Source: Mucor racemosus (taxonomy: Eukaryota > Mucoromycota > Mucoromycetes > Mucorales > Mucoraceae). Taken from it: a stretch of 64,000 nt of DNA. Below the pieces are notes generated by a model. That model was not told the origin of the DNA. It saw nothing but the letters and a program-made list of their open reading frames with translations, and ran no database searches. Positions 1 to 11,938 of the stretch are shown piece after piece; position 1 is the first letter of the stretch; every line of letters begins with the position of its first letter. The translations under genes and the position numbers were made by a program. The stretch is taken from positions 1,240,001 to 1,304,000 of the forward strand of contig JAPEHQ010000012.1 of NCBI GenBank assembly GCA_027405735.1. The letters run 5' to 3'.

Positions 1-1159
1 AGATTGTGTTCGTACATAATAAACAGCTTTAAAGGCGCAGTCCTGTTATATTAAATGTTAAATTGGCATTGATAACAATCGAATTGATAAATTAGGTTCA
101 ATGGAAATGTCTAGCAAATTGCTGTATTGGATAGTCGATTAAAGACTTTACTAATAATCAATTATATGTATGTATATGCAATAACTAACAAAGATTTCTC
201 TGTACTGAGCTATCAATCAAAATAGTTTAAGCTTTCTCCCCCTTTCAGATAAGTTTGATTCATAGTGTCTACGATGTCAATACAAACAGTGAAAATAAAA
301 GGCATTTGGCAGATGTGGATTTAAGCTCAGTCAAGTGTAAATATCTGCATAATGTATAATTTTATATGGTCAGATTCAAAATCGGAGCGTGCACCTATTT
401 CAATGGATAATCAGAAAGTGAAACACTTGCTTTCCCCAGGGGGAATAATACATAATAAAATGTATTATAACTGAAAGTACAAATCAGAGTTAAATATTAA
501 GTTATTTAATGAAAAAATTCACATATTAATATTATATTAAGCTTGACAGGTTTATGATAGAGTTATACTTCCAGAATTTATTATTTTTTATTGAAGTTTT
601 TTCTGGTTTTTATGAGCGTTACTCAGTCAAACACTGAATAAATTCAGTTTCATCCACTTAATTTTTGGTATTAGACATTCGTTGACTTCCATATTTAGAA
701 ATAGATGAAGCAATTCAAGAGCTTTGATTGGCTGAATTTAAATTTAGGTTTCTAATTTTATTTATTCGAGTTAAAATACTGTACAATATGATCAATATTG
801 AAGGCAACGTTGGGGCACAATTAAAGACATGGGAGTCGCTTACATCTTTTTTTACGACATATAATATGTTTGAGAGCAACAGGTTGACAATCAAAGTTAG
901 TTTTGTTGCTAATTTGCAAATATTGAAAAAGATGATGTCTTGTAAGTAGATTGGCAAGTAATGACAAAGTTGTAGATTAGTTTAGTTGGCTTGGTCAAAT
1001 CTTTTCCCAAAAAAAAAAAAAAAAAAAAACTTCAAATAAACAAGTAGCCTTAGTAGGGGATTTGGGAAACAATAGTATTGCATATATAGGTGTCTAATAG
1101 TATTTATATTTTTATTTATGGAGGTTTTTTTTAAAAAAAGGGGAGGATGTTAGAGAAAG
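1..1159. other. Intergenic, no gene seen
   Basis: AT-rich DNA downstream of the Crypton. Open frames here are short and cross-stranded and look like noise. An A run lies near 1011-1030. Positions 375-393 match one end of the interspersed repeat seen at 25.8 kb and are listed separately. Confidence 0.6.
375..393. repeat. Solo end fragment of the interspersed repeat
   Basis: Nineteen bases (TTCAAAATCGGAGCGTGCA) recur exactly at the outer end of repeat copy 2 (about 25813-25834), and in diverged form in copy 3 (about 54690-54707). No further similarity was seen on either side, so this may be a relic terminus or a conserved end motif. Confidence 0.45.
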
Positions 1160-3352
1160 CTAATTTGAGGTGTTAAGGCTGTCGTCTTTAATAACAGAAC
1201 GTAGCTTGTCAAGAGATATACAAAGAAATACTCTTCTTTCTTCAATTCTACGAGCAGCTTCTTCACACGAAGTGCGTTCTGCATCTGCTTTACTTTTGAT
1301 GGCTTTGTATAATTCGTTTCTGCGACTAAAAAAACGTGATTCTTTTCTATCTTTTCTCCAAGAAGTTCCAAATTCCTTCTCCAAATATTCTACAGAAGGA
1401 CCTCCACACAACCCACTGGCATATTCTCTCCAGACATCTGTCACAGTGACAATTGTTCTGTTGAGTTTGTATGTTGTTAAATGAGATGCTGTTGGTAGGC
1501 TAGCAGCAGTGTCGATTGTGTTCCGAACAGAGTTATTCGAAGGAATGTGCAAAGAGCCATCGCCTTGATTGAAAAATGCATTTCCAAGGGCAAAAATTTC
1601 AGACCATGGCTTGTTTAATTTTTGAAGTTCTGCTGAATGTGAGGTACTCATAGCTTGCATAGATGCAGCCATCAAACTAAAGCCTGATTCCAATGTTGAT
1701 ACTAATTCTGGCATTGCCCTTTGCATCATTTGGCTTGCGTTAAATAGACTTTCTTCTTCTTGCAGAGCTGAGAGAAGCTGCTGTTCAAAGTTTTTATATA
1801 ATTCGGTTTGAAACAAGCTACAGCTCCAAAGGTAGTAATCTGGGTGAGCTTTCTTTAAGGCAACAGAATCCTATTACAAAATATTTGAGTGATTAGCACA
1901 TAAATAAAATCAATTATTCGAGAAAATATACAAAAATACACTTACTTGCAAAAAGACAACACGCAAATAAGAAAGCAAGAGCAAAAAATTTGGACCAGCA
2001 ATATCCTCCTGAACGCCATCATTGTTCTTGAATTTATCTTGCCAGTACTCAATGTCAGGGAAGATAAGCACTTGAAGACTCATTGGTGGAATGACAGAGG
2101 TTCGAGTCAAGAAATAGTTAACATTGCGACCTGAAAAGCCGGCCAGGCTTTTCATAGCCTCAACTGGAAGGCTTGAAACATAGCAGCCTACCATACGATC
2201 AGTTCCCCACCTTCCAACTCTTCTTTGCTGATCACCTGCTACATCTTTCTGTGCAATCATATTCAATGCACTCTTACGATTGGCGTGGGTTACCTTTGAA
2301 GTACTGATACCAACTCTTTTGAATGCTTCGTGTAAGCCTTGTATTGAGTACTGTAATGAACTGGAGTAAATGGGTCATCACCTTTCACAACACAAGTTTC
2401 ATACCATCTGTCACGACTTGTAAAATCTGGGAATGGCTCATTTTCATAATGAAATCTCAAGAAAAGATTTATAGCAAGAGCACCAACGGAACAGACTTCA
2501 ACTTGGCGGTGTCTTACAGCGGAACCATATTCGATCTTTCCGTGTTGATTAGTTTTTCCAAAAGTTATCGTGGTAACAAGAGACATACACTCAGTGACAC
2601 CTTGATTCTCAATCTTAAGTGAAAACAAGTCGGCAAACTGCATTCCAAGAGTTGTTTGGCTACGACAAAGCATCGAGTGACTAAGAAGAAAGCATAATCT
2701 ATCTCTGGATCCAAGTGGGCTGTTTTTTTCATTCAAAAAGTAGCAGCTAATTTTTTCCAATTCAATTTTGCTATAGCCATCATTTAGAGTGTTCTTGCCT
2801 CTGTCTTCAAATGCATTTCTTTTACTCTGAGCTCGTTTTTTTTCAAGAGCATCAATAAAAGTTCGTACAAGAGGGCCCCGAGCTACACCGTTTGGATTCC
2901 AACCTAATGCCTTCTGTGTTGTACACAAATCAGAGACAGCCTTAACATAACTGAGAACAGATTCTTTTCCTAAGGGAATGGCTGTACCATCTGCATTTTT
3001 TCTCAACTTACGCCTGCGGGTAGTAACAAAATCATCCAAGAAAAAACTGAGCTTTGCGTCAGTTACACATTCACCATCGCTGAATCCTTTTCCATGGCAC
3101 CATTGCTTTTGTTATACAAAAAGTAATATAAGAGGGTTAGTTACTTTGGTACATACATTATTACACAACTGTACATACCTTCCACTCAGCCTGTTTTGCA
3201 GAATAAGCTTTTATAGTGTTGATAGGACGTTGGATCATACTTTCGGCAAGTACCATCTGGTTACTACGGTGCATTGCAACGTTATTATCAATCATACGTC
3301 GAATTCCTTGCTCGTTAGAGCTAGAGGTGTTGTTGTTTTGCTGAGTGTTCAT
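1160..3352 (-). pseudogene. Crypton tyrosine recombinase with GCR1_C domain, frameshifted
   Basis: Tyrosine-recombinase gene of a Crypton DNA transposon. Exons read on the minus strand are 3352-3179, 3105 to about 1946, and 1870-1160, with introns of 73 and 75 nt. The N-terminus has the Crypton motif NTIKAYSAKQAEWK, continuing QWC across the first intron. The catalytic domain (Ndc10-like) shows the first Arg in LCRSQ, then HANR, then GRWGTDRMVGCY with the candidate nucleophilic Tyr, so the R-HxxR-Y set is present. The last exon is a GCR1_C DNA-binding domain (VTDVWREYASGL, PSVEYLE, SWRKDR). The frame breaks near 2325: upstream reads ...STQYKAYTK and stops at 2290, while KRVGISTSKVTHANR continues in another frame. 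One base appears missing and no intron explains it. Splicing was inferred by eye; family assignment is firm. As it stands this is an inactive copy, unless the break is a sequencing error. Confidence 0.85.
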
Positions 3353-3893
3353 GTTGTTAAAATTATCAGAAGAATTGATAAAGGAAAAAAAAAAAAAAAG
3401 AAGACAGATGTCGAATAGCTCTTTTTTTCGGATTTATTCCAGGAACCGATTTTAGGGAACCAATAAGCAAATTTTCGGGAAAACAATTATTATGAGTCTG
3501 AGACTCACAGAAACGAGGTATTTCGAAAGGTATTTTTAATATTTTAAGCGGGTGACTCAAAAATACTTTTTAATTTTTCAATTTCACTTCTTAATGTCGA
3601 AGTCAGATAGAAAATACCTTGAGTCTGGTTGAGTCTCAGGATGAAGATACTGATTTATTATAAAAGAGTTCCCTCGAGGATTTAATCCAGGTACGTCTTT
3701 TTTTCTACATGTTACACAGCATCTTTATATCACTTTTATTGGATGATGTTTAAATACTATAATTTTCTATACTCCTTGATTTCCTACTACACGCTATTTT
3801 CTTTTCCTTGATATACCGTATATTAAATATAAAAGCACACAACAATTACATCCTCTTTTCTTCTTCTTTTTTAAACACTAAAAACCAATAGCT
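3353..3893. other. Intergenic between Crypton and FYVE gene
   Basis: No gene seen. It holds an A run at about 3384-3400 next to the Crypton start and the promoter of the gene at 3894. Short open frames here look random. Confidence 0.5.
3828..3834 (+). promoter_or_regulatory. TATA-like box upstream of the ankyrin-FYVE gene
   Basis: TATAAAA lies 60 nt before the ATG at 3894 and is followed by a pyrimidine-rich leader. Distance and orientation fit a core promoter. In DNA this AT-rich such a match can also arise by chance. Confidence 0.4.
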
Positions 3894-6172
3894 ATGACTA
3901 CAGTCATTGATTTTTGTACACCTGCTGTACCTGGTGAAATCCATAAATATTATGGTTATTCACACAACAAATTCTTGAAATTACCACACATCAATCCTGT
4001 TCATATTGTAACCACTCCTGCTGCAAAACGTAGCCCGAGTAAATCTAAAGAACACAAGACATTGAGATCTGTAGCATTGTCTGGCAATTTGGCATTATTG
4101 AGACAATTCCTTCAAATGGTACCTGATCAACTTCAAGCGGTAAATGATCCTCACCCTGCAACTGGATTAACTTGTTTGCACTTCGCTGCTTCAAGAGGTC
4201 ATTTAAAGATTATTCAGTGTCTTGTAGAAGAATATGCTGTTCGAGTAGATTCTACAGATAAAGAAGGCGAGGTAAAGAATGAAATTATGTTGATAAATCC
4301 CAAAACGCGTATTTTTTGATTAATTTCCTGTGATACATTTCTAGACTGCCTTGTTGAAAGCCGCTTATAATGGACATTATCACGTTGTAGAATATCTTTT
4401 AGATACTAATGCCAATATACATCAAAAGGATAAGGATGGCTGGACTGCACTGCATAATGCTTGTTCACGAGGTTATTTTAGAATTGTAAGATTATTAGTG
4501 GATCGAAAAGCTAAAGTTGATGTTAGAAGCAAAATGGGACACACTCCGCTTAGTAAGTTATATTTATAACACATGTGCTGTATTATTAAACTTTCTGCAA
4601 TTTATAGTCAACGCTGCATCCAAGGGATATATGTCTATTGTAGAATTTCTATTAGATGAAGCTCATGCAAATCCATTAATCAAAAATAATTTTGGCGAAG
4701 CTGCTTACGATGTGAGTGCAGCAGCAGGAGAATCTTATATTTGCGAAATGTTGGAAAAAGCAGGTAGAAGATGGTGGCATCATCAACATACAGAAGGTGA
4801 AAAAGCAAAATTTGAGTTTTGATTTTTAAGCTAAATACTAACACAGTATACACATTTTAGGCGTACTTAATCCTAGCAACAAACGTGCTTCGATGTTTGG
4901 TGCTACGTATGATTTATTAGAATTTCATGTCACTGTCATTGTCATTTTACACGAAAATCAAAGATCTACATCATTATTAGGTCTTTCTAGACCTCAATTT
5001 AGTGAAAATTATTTAACAAAGACAGATACAAGAGGTCCTTGGTCTCTTCATCCTTCAGGTACACCTTCATCAAAAGAAATGGTAACTTTACCTGCAACAT
5101 CTACCAACAATCATCGTATCAGTAATTTATCAAATTGGTTTTGGCTTACAGATTGGCAACTTGATTATAGTAATCCTCGAGTTGATCCAACATCAGGCTG
5201 GCAATATTCAAAATCATTCAGTGATGATGATGATGCTTGGACACCTGTGGCACCTACAAGTGGCTACAACTGGGTTAGACGGAGAAGATGGGTGCGTGTA
5301 ATGAAGAGAAGAATGGATTTGACCAAAGGAAGTCATCGGGGGGAAAACGTTACCATTGCCAATGTAGAAGAAGAGGATGAAGAAGATTATGAAGATCAAG
5401 AGATCAACCAACAAGAACAAGAAGATTACCTCTTACAGGCTGAAAACATTATTAACCAAATTACAAGATCGGATGATGCCACCGACAACGCTAACCATGG
5501 TAACACTATTCAAACTATAAAGCGTAGTTTAGAGAAATATAACCAAGCAATAAGCTTATTGAATGAGTCAATTCAAAGTAAGTGAAGAAATTTACACATA
5601 TTTTTTGAAATACATTTACTGACAAATTCACTACAGATGATACCAATGAATTCAGAAAACATCAAGCTTCAACATTAGTTAAATCATATTTGATGCAAAT
5701 CGATAAACTAAATAACAAGGTTGGTGATGAAGAAATTGAGGTACCTTCTACTGTACAACCACAAATAGAAGAGGATACTTTTAACCATTTAGACCAACAC
5801 GACGAAAATAACAATCCTTGGTCGAATAATACTGCTCAAGAATTTTGGCCACAAAGAATGAACACAGTTGATTTATTTACTACAGAATCTACCACCAACA
5901 CACAAGAAGAACATGTTTGGGAATCAGATTTAGATGCAAAATCATGTAGAGTTTGTACAAGAAAGTTTGGTTTATTTTCAAGACGGCATCACTGCCGAAA
6001 ATGTGGTATGGTCGTGTGTGACAAATGTTCACCTTGGAAAATGTTTTTGAATCCTTCTGATATACTTCAAGACCCTGAAGGTACATTGGAATCAGTGAGT
6101 GTATTAGCAACACAACAGCAAAGAGTATGTGATAAGTGTTATTATGATCATCATCAACAGCAACAACGTTAA
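3894..6172 (+). CDS. Ankyrin-DysF-FYVE domain protein
   Basis: Predicted 675-residue endosomal or peroxisomal adaptor. Exons are 3894-4271, 4345-4552, 4608-4796, 4861-5577 and 5637-6172; all phases agree. Ankyrin repeats occupy about residues 55-250 (GLTCLHFAASRGHLKIIQCL, DGWTALHNACSRGYFRIVRL). A Pex24p/dysferlin-type DysF pair follows at about 335-415, with WFWLTDWQLDY, GWQYSKSF and then GYNWVRRRRWVRVMKRR. After an acidic, Gln-rich linker comes a C-terminal FYVE finger (about 590-665) with ESD, CRVC, RRHHCRKCG, CDKC and VCDKCY, the full set of eight zinc ligands including the PI3P-binding RRHHCRKCG motif. FYVE fingers bind PI3P on endosomes; DysF domains occur in peroxins such as Pex30 and in sporulation proteins such as Spo73. 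The combination suggests a membrane-tethered scaffold, which is inference. A TATA-like box lies 60 nt upstream. Confidence 0.85.
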
Positions 6173-6471
6173 ATATATATACGCAATTTATACCCTTTCT
6201 CCTCTCCTTTACTTCCCTTTCACTAATAATACCACATTATGACGATAATAATATTGTAAAAACATGTCTTAATCAAGTAAGAGATACAATATTTTTTGCA
6301 CTATTTTAGTAAAACCCTCAAAAACATTGCTGCCAAAGTTTTACAAATTTAGACATTATTATGAATAACTTCATTATATGTAGTTTATATATATATATAT
6401 ATTTATTATAATAAATTTGGCGTTTTCTTTTCTTCTCTTGCATTTTTTATTATTGAAATTCTGCTTGAATA

Positions 6472-9400
6472 ATGTTGCAAATTGTATCAAATAATCACCA
6501 AGAAGGTATATAAGTAATATGTATCCTAATAATTACATGCAAATAGACTGATTAATTGTACAGATTTATTACATCAAAATCTTCCGAATACAGCTGGAAC
6601 AGTTCAAAAGAAAAAGCCATTACCAAAGATTCCGAGAGCAGACAAATCAACTATAGATCCAACGCACCGAAATTCAACATCAATTGTGCCTGGACCATCT
6701 TGGACAACAACAATGACAACAGCTGCATTAGTTGAATCTCCTCAAGCTATTCATAGTGAATTGTTATTGACTCAAACACCTCAATCATCTATCAACTATT
6801 ATCATGATACAAATGGTTATTATTATCCCCAACAACAACATCAGCAGCAGCAGCAGCAGCAATATTATTATAGCTGGAATCAATACCAACAACCACTTCA
6901 AAGCAATGTTATTGATTTAAATCAAGAATGGAAAACATCAGTTAAAAATAGCTCCTCCGTTAGTCGATCCGATAGCCTAAAAATAGAGTCATCTTCATCT
7001 TGCAGTGTACCTGTACCTCTTCTTAAAAATGGTTTATTGCCCCTGGAAACTCATTTTGAAAAACCTTATGAGCCACCAAGTGAAGAAATTATTGCATCTC
7101 AACAAATCAATACTGCCATTTTGCAAAGGAAAATATCAAAAGAACAAGTTTATTCACTTGATGATGATCATAATCCTCCAACATCTATTCTATTACAAAA
7201 GTTGAATCAATTTTCAAATCGTACTACTCCAGTCAATTTTGAACAAGATGACAAGGAAGCTTGTGCTCAAATTACTGCTACATTTTTATCTTGTAATAAC
7301 AATGAAGACAATACTCCAAATACTACAACTACAAGCAGTAGTAGCGGCAGTAGTAGTATATCTACACCTTCTTATTCAGTGTCCTCTTTTTCCTATCATC
7401 CGTCATCTACTTCTACAACATTACCTACTACGTGTAACCAAGTGCCAGGAGCTACAAAGGTGAATAAACTCCAAAGACATTGTAATTCAATGCCTTTATT
7501 GACAACTGCAAATGAATTTGATGAACAGCAGCAACTAGAAGAAGAAGATCCTTCTTATTCATTCTCTGCTGCTGAAAAATACTTTGATCAACCTGCTAGT
7601 GCTTCTTCTGTATCTACTACTAGAATTCCTTCACCTTGGGGTACATCTAACTCTAAACGTTCTTTCTCTGCGGCAAGTAATGAGCAAAATAAGAAGATTG
7701 TAAATCGTGTCTCTACTGGATCTATCCCCAATTTGGCTATTTACACTGCTCAAGTGCCTGATGAAATCTCATTGGAATCTTCTATTGCTAATGATACTCC
7801 TGACACTAATGATCGCAATATAAGCAAAGCAGAGGAATACTTTAATGTACACAGAAACATCAATAATAATCTTGCAGCAACAGCGGCAGTAGCAGCGGTC
7901 GATAGCAATCTAGAAGATTATCAAGCCTTATTATTAGGTCCAAACCCAAGCAAATACTCCCTTAGTATTGCATCTTGTAGTTTGATTAATATCAGATCAA
8001 ATACAAAACTATATCGTCGCATGGCTATCAAGACTCGCAATAACGAAACGCAATTGACATATGCAAAGTACTTGCTTCAAATTTCTAAATTGTACGACAA
8101 ACACAGTACAACGCAACCATCTAATAAAATTGCGCCCATCTCCATGGCAAGGAGTGCCAGTGGTACAACTACCAATGATGCCAATGTAACTAACACTAAT
8201 AATAACAAGAAGCATTTGCAAGAAACACCTGCTCAAACAAGACACAGACTTTTATCCGAGGCAGGTTACTGGATCGAACGTTTAGCAAAAGCTGGAAAAC
8301 CTGAAGCTCTTTTCATCAAAGGTCGCTGGTATTTACTCGGTCCTCAAGCCGAAGATTGTGTCCTTAAAGGTTATGAAAAGGTACAAGAAGCAAAAGCATT
8401 TAAATGTTTTCTGAGAGCTTCTAAAGGCGGTTGGACAGAAGCACATTATGAATTGGCTCATCTATGGAAGAAAAGAGGGAATTTTGCAAAGGCTATTCAA
8501 TGTTACGAAAAAGGTGCAAAAGAACAACACACATTATCTATCTATGTAAGCTTATTGACAAAACCATAAACAGATAATCAACGCTAACTTTTTTTTTCTT
8601 TTTCTTTTGTGAAATGATAGAAAATGGCAAAGATTTTACTGCGTGGCCAATTAAAGAAAAAAAAAGATTTGGTTAAAGGAATGCAATACCTAAAGCAAGC
8701 AGCTGATATGAATGATTCCGCTTGTGCAGAACCTGCTTTTGTTCTCGGGTGCATTTATGCAAATGAATTTGATCGCATAGGCATTCAAAAGTACGTATAC
8801 ATTTGTATAGCTTAATAAATGGTCGCTAATCATATATTGTTTACAGATATGTTGATGAAGCATCAAAGACGCCCATTCATAACACCAAAGAAAAAGTAAA
8901 TTATAGTTTAGCTCTTAAATATCTCAAGAAATCAGCTCATCACGGATACCCTGATGCCATTTATTTCATGGGTCAAGTTTCCGAAACTGGAATGTTAGGA
9001 CAACTTGAAGATTCCTGGCAAGCTTACCAACATTACATGAAAGCTGCAGAAGTCAACCATGCAGGCGCCATGTTGGATCTGTCTCGTATCTATTCTCAAG
9101 GTATTTCCGGTTTATTAGCTGTTCAAAAGGACATTGCTTTCAAATGGTGCAAACGTTCAGCTGATCTTGGTTTTGATCAAGCTGAGTATGTATTAGGGTA
9201 ATGTATTATTATTTTATTTTGTTTACATGTATAATGCATGCAAGTTCTAATTTTAAATTATAATAGTAAATATTATGAAGATGGTATTGGTGTCACACCT
9301 GATTTCCCTCGCGCTTTAGAGTATTTTGGTAAAGCTGCTTCTAAAGGTTATCAACCTGCAGCAGAAAAGCTGAACCGTCCAATGGCAGATGGATCTCGTA

Positions 9401-9579
9401 GAAGACGTATGCTGAAAAAAGAACAGCATGGTACTGGAAAGAAATTTATACCAGTTGTTGTTTCGTTACCAAAAGTAAAACAAGATGATGATGACGATCA
9501 TGATAATGACAATGACAATGATACCCAGCAAAAAGTAAATGCTAATAGCAATGGCAATAATATCTGCACCATTCAGTAA
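6472..9579 (+). CDS. CHS4: Sel1-repeat chitin synthase activator (Skt5/Chs4 type)
   Basis: Predicted 949-residue activator and targeting subunit of a class IV-type chitin synthase. Exons are 6472-6505 (only 34 nt), 6564-8545, 8621-8790, 8847-9197 and 9267-9579. The 34-nt first exon was chosen because GAA G joins AT TTA to keep the frame, and no other ATG serves exon 2 well. The N-terminal half is Ser/Thr/Gln-rich and probably disordered, with a poly-Gln stretch near 6841-6870. From about residue 565 to 880 there is a run of Sel1 repeats (EAHYELAHLWKKRGNFAKAI, DAIYFMGQVSETGMLG, AEYVLGKYYEDGIGVTPD). The protein ends CTIQ, a CaaX box; yeast Chs4/Skt5 is likewise prenylated at its C-terminus, so farnesylation and plasma membrane anchoring are likely. 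An acidic Asp/Asn run precedes the tail. Identity rests on Sel1 layout plus CaaX, and several paralogs are usual in these fungi. Confidence 0.85.
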
Positions 9580-11265
9580 AAGTTTATTGATTTTATATAC
9601 ATGTATTTTGAAGTTTTAATAATAAAAGAATAAATTTATTATTTGTAAGAAAAAGCTGTGTTTCAACTAGATGCATAATTTCTTCACATGTTGACTTAAG
9701 ATGCCATAAAGAGTTAATTACAAGCAGATTTTAATCAGATAAAAAATACCTAAGCAGTTTTTATACGCTTCCAATTATATTTATAAAAACAATTAAATGG
9801 TAGTTGTTTTCTAAATAGATGTAAAAACTCTTTATAAAATAAATAGGATCATGAAAATTTTCAGGTACGGCTTTCGGGGATTAAAATGCTTTTCGATCCA
9901 AAAAGCATTAATTTTCATCAAAAAATGAGAAAATATCAAACAATGGCTAATATTGCAACATATTATTATGCAAACTGGTGTTAGTTTATAATTAAACCCT
10001 ACATTTATTTTAATTTTACATAATATGGTGTAATTTTCAAGAGAACATGCGCGCAAAAATCTTTTTAAAAATTGAAAAAATTGAAGATCAATTTTTTAAT
10101 GAAATGTCAATACTTTTGTTGAACTACGAAATTTTCTTTTTTTTTATTTGCATACAAAAGTTAGTTCTGCATTTTGAGTATTTACATGCAGCGATAGCAT
10201 GCTTTTTTCGATGAAGAATGTTCAATTTTATTTTTCAAAAGAAAAATCAGTATGATCGGTCAGGGGGAATTTGAGGCACAGACCGAGGATGATTTAAGCG
10301 CTACATATCTGAAAAAAAATGATAATTTGATACATTTTGCTCCTTTTTTGTCAATCATCGACCATAAAAATACGTTATTGCACATTATGTGTAAATTATA
10401 AATATATTTAAGTTTGCTTTTATATTATTAAGCATAATTGTTCTAGATTTGTGGATAATATGAAATGATCAAATATAAATTTGAAAGTTTGTTGTGCAAC
10501 CTAAATTTTTAACTAATTTTATTCTTTAGCCTTGTATGTATGTTGTACCTTAAAATATTGCAATGCTCAGGTCCAAATATTTAATTGAAAGAGTAATGCA
10601 TTTATTTTGTCTGTGCTTTTTTTTTTTTTTTTTTTTTATAAACAATGTCCATATGATTATTATCTATTACGTTTTCTCGGGCAGTATGTCTTTTTTGGAT
10701 TAGCAATAGTTCTTATTATAGAATCATTTTATGCTTTTGCTGACGTTGGTATAATGTCAATGATGAATCGTAAATGAGATATGAAAACAGTTACCGCATT
10801 GAAAGGAGATGTCTTAAAAGAAAGGGGGTGATTTAAAACAAGTGATGGCATGGGCCATTATGGAGTAATTTACCATGTGGTTTACTGACAAAAAAAGAGT
10901 CAACGATCAATTTTAGTTTATAAAATTGGAATTCATGTCATTCTGAAATATGAAGACAACAGATAAACACATGGCAATGCCTTTGTACTCCCTTAAAATG
11001 ATTAGATCTCCGTGTTGTTCATCCAAAATGCTTACCTTTTTCCCTCTCTTTTTTTCTTCTTCTTCTCTTATTTCTTCACAATTATTGTGTTGTCTAGCCC
11101 CTTTTTTCTTTTTTCTTTTTTTTTTCTTTTCTCTTTAAAACTTCTCTTTCAATCTTTGATTTCATCTCTTTTTCTTTTTGTTATAGAAAAAAAAAAGACT
11201 GAAAAAATAATTATTTTTTCATCATCAGCCTCATTCAAATAACAAACAACCAAGCAAAATTTCTA
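9580..11265. other. Intergenic, 1.7 kb
   Basis: No convincing gene. It holds AATAAA-like 3' signals just after 9579, a T run near 10617-10638, and a long pyrimidine tract (about 11036-11200) directly upstream of the next gene that probably belongs to its promoter and leader. Small ORFs across the T-rich tract read as Phe/Ser/Leu repeats and are not credible. Confidence 0.55.
11036..11200 (+). promoter_or_regulatory. Pyrimidine-rich promoter tract
   Basis: About 165 nt dominated by T and CT runs ends 66 nt before the ATG at 11266. CT-rich tracts near transcription starts are common in fungal promoters. The functional reading is inference. Confidence 0.35.
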
Positions 11266-11892
11266 ATGATTTCTAATACAATGACGACCAACACTAATAA
11301 TGTGAATGAATTATCTACTCCACCACCCGAAATTGATCAAGAAGCAATTCGTAAACAATATGAAAATATGTCTCATAACGAAATGTCTCAACGCCTTGCA
11401 GAAAGTTACAAACAACTTTCCGAAATACTTGGCAATCGTATCAGTCTTTCCGATATTTCAAGCACTTCAACTACAACTAATGATGCTGATTTCGTTGAAC
11501 AAGATCAAGTTCAAATTTCTGAGCGCACTGATTTAACTCAAGATGAGAAGAAGCAAATGTTAAACAAATTATTCTTGAAATCAGTTTCTAGCGGAAATGT
11601 TGAGAAAGTAAATGAATTTTTGAGTAATCCATTGATCGACATTAATGGGAAAGACGAAGATAATACTACGGCTTTGATTTATGCTGCATGTTTTGGAAAA
11701 TTTGAAATTGCACAAGCATTATTATTAGCAGGGGCTAAGCTTGATAATCAAGACTCGCGTAAGTAGCCGCTTTTTTTTTTTTTTTTTTGTTATCGAGAAA
11801 GAATAAAGAGAATCAAAGGAGTTCAGGAGGGGGGAGGGGGAGAGAGAGAGAGTGAGTGAGAGAGTGAGTGAGAGAGTGAGTGAAGAGCAATA

Positions 11893-11938
<46 letters not shown>

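Noticed and set aside
11012..11242. Phe/Ser/Leu-rich frames over the T-rich tract
   Set aside because: They are translations of a pyrimidine-rich promoter region.
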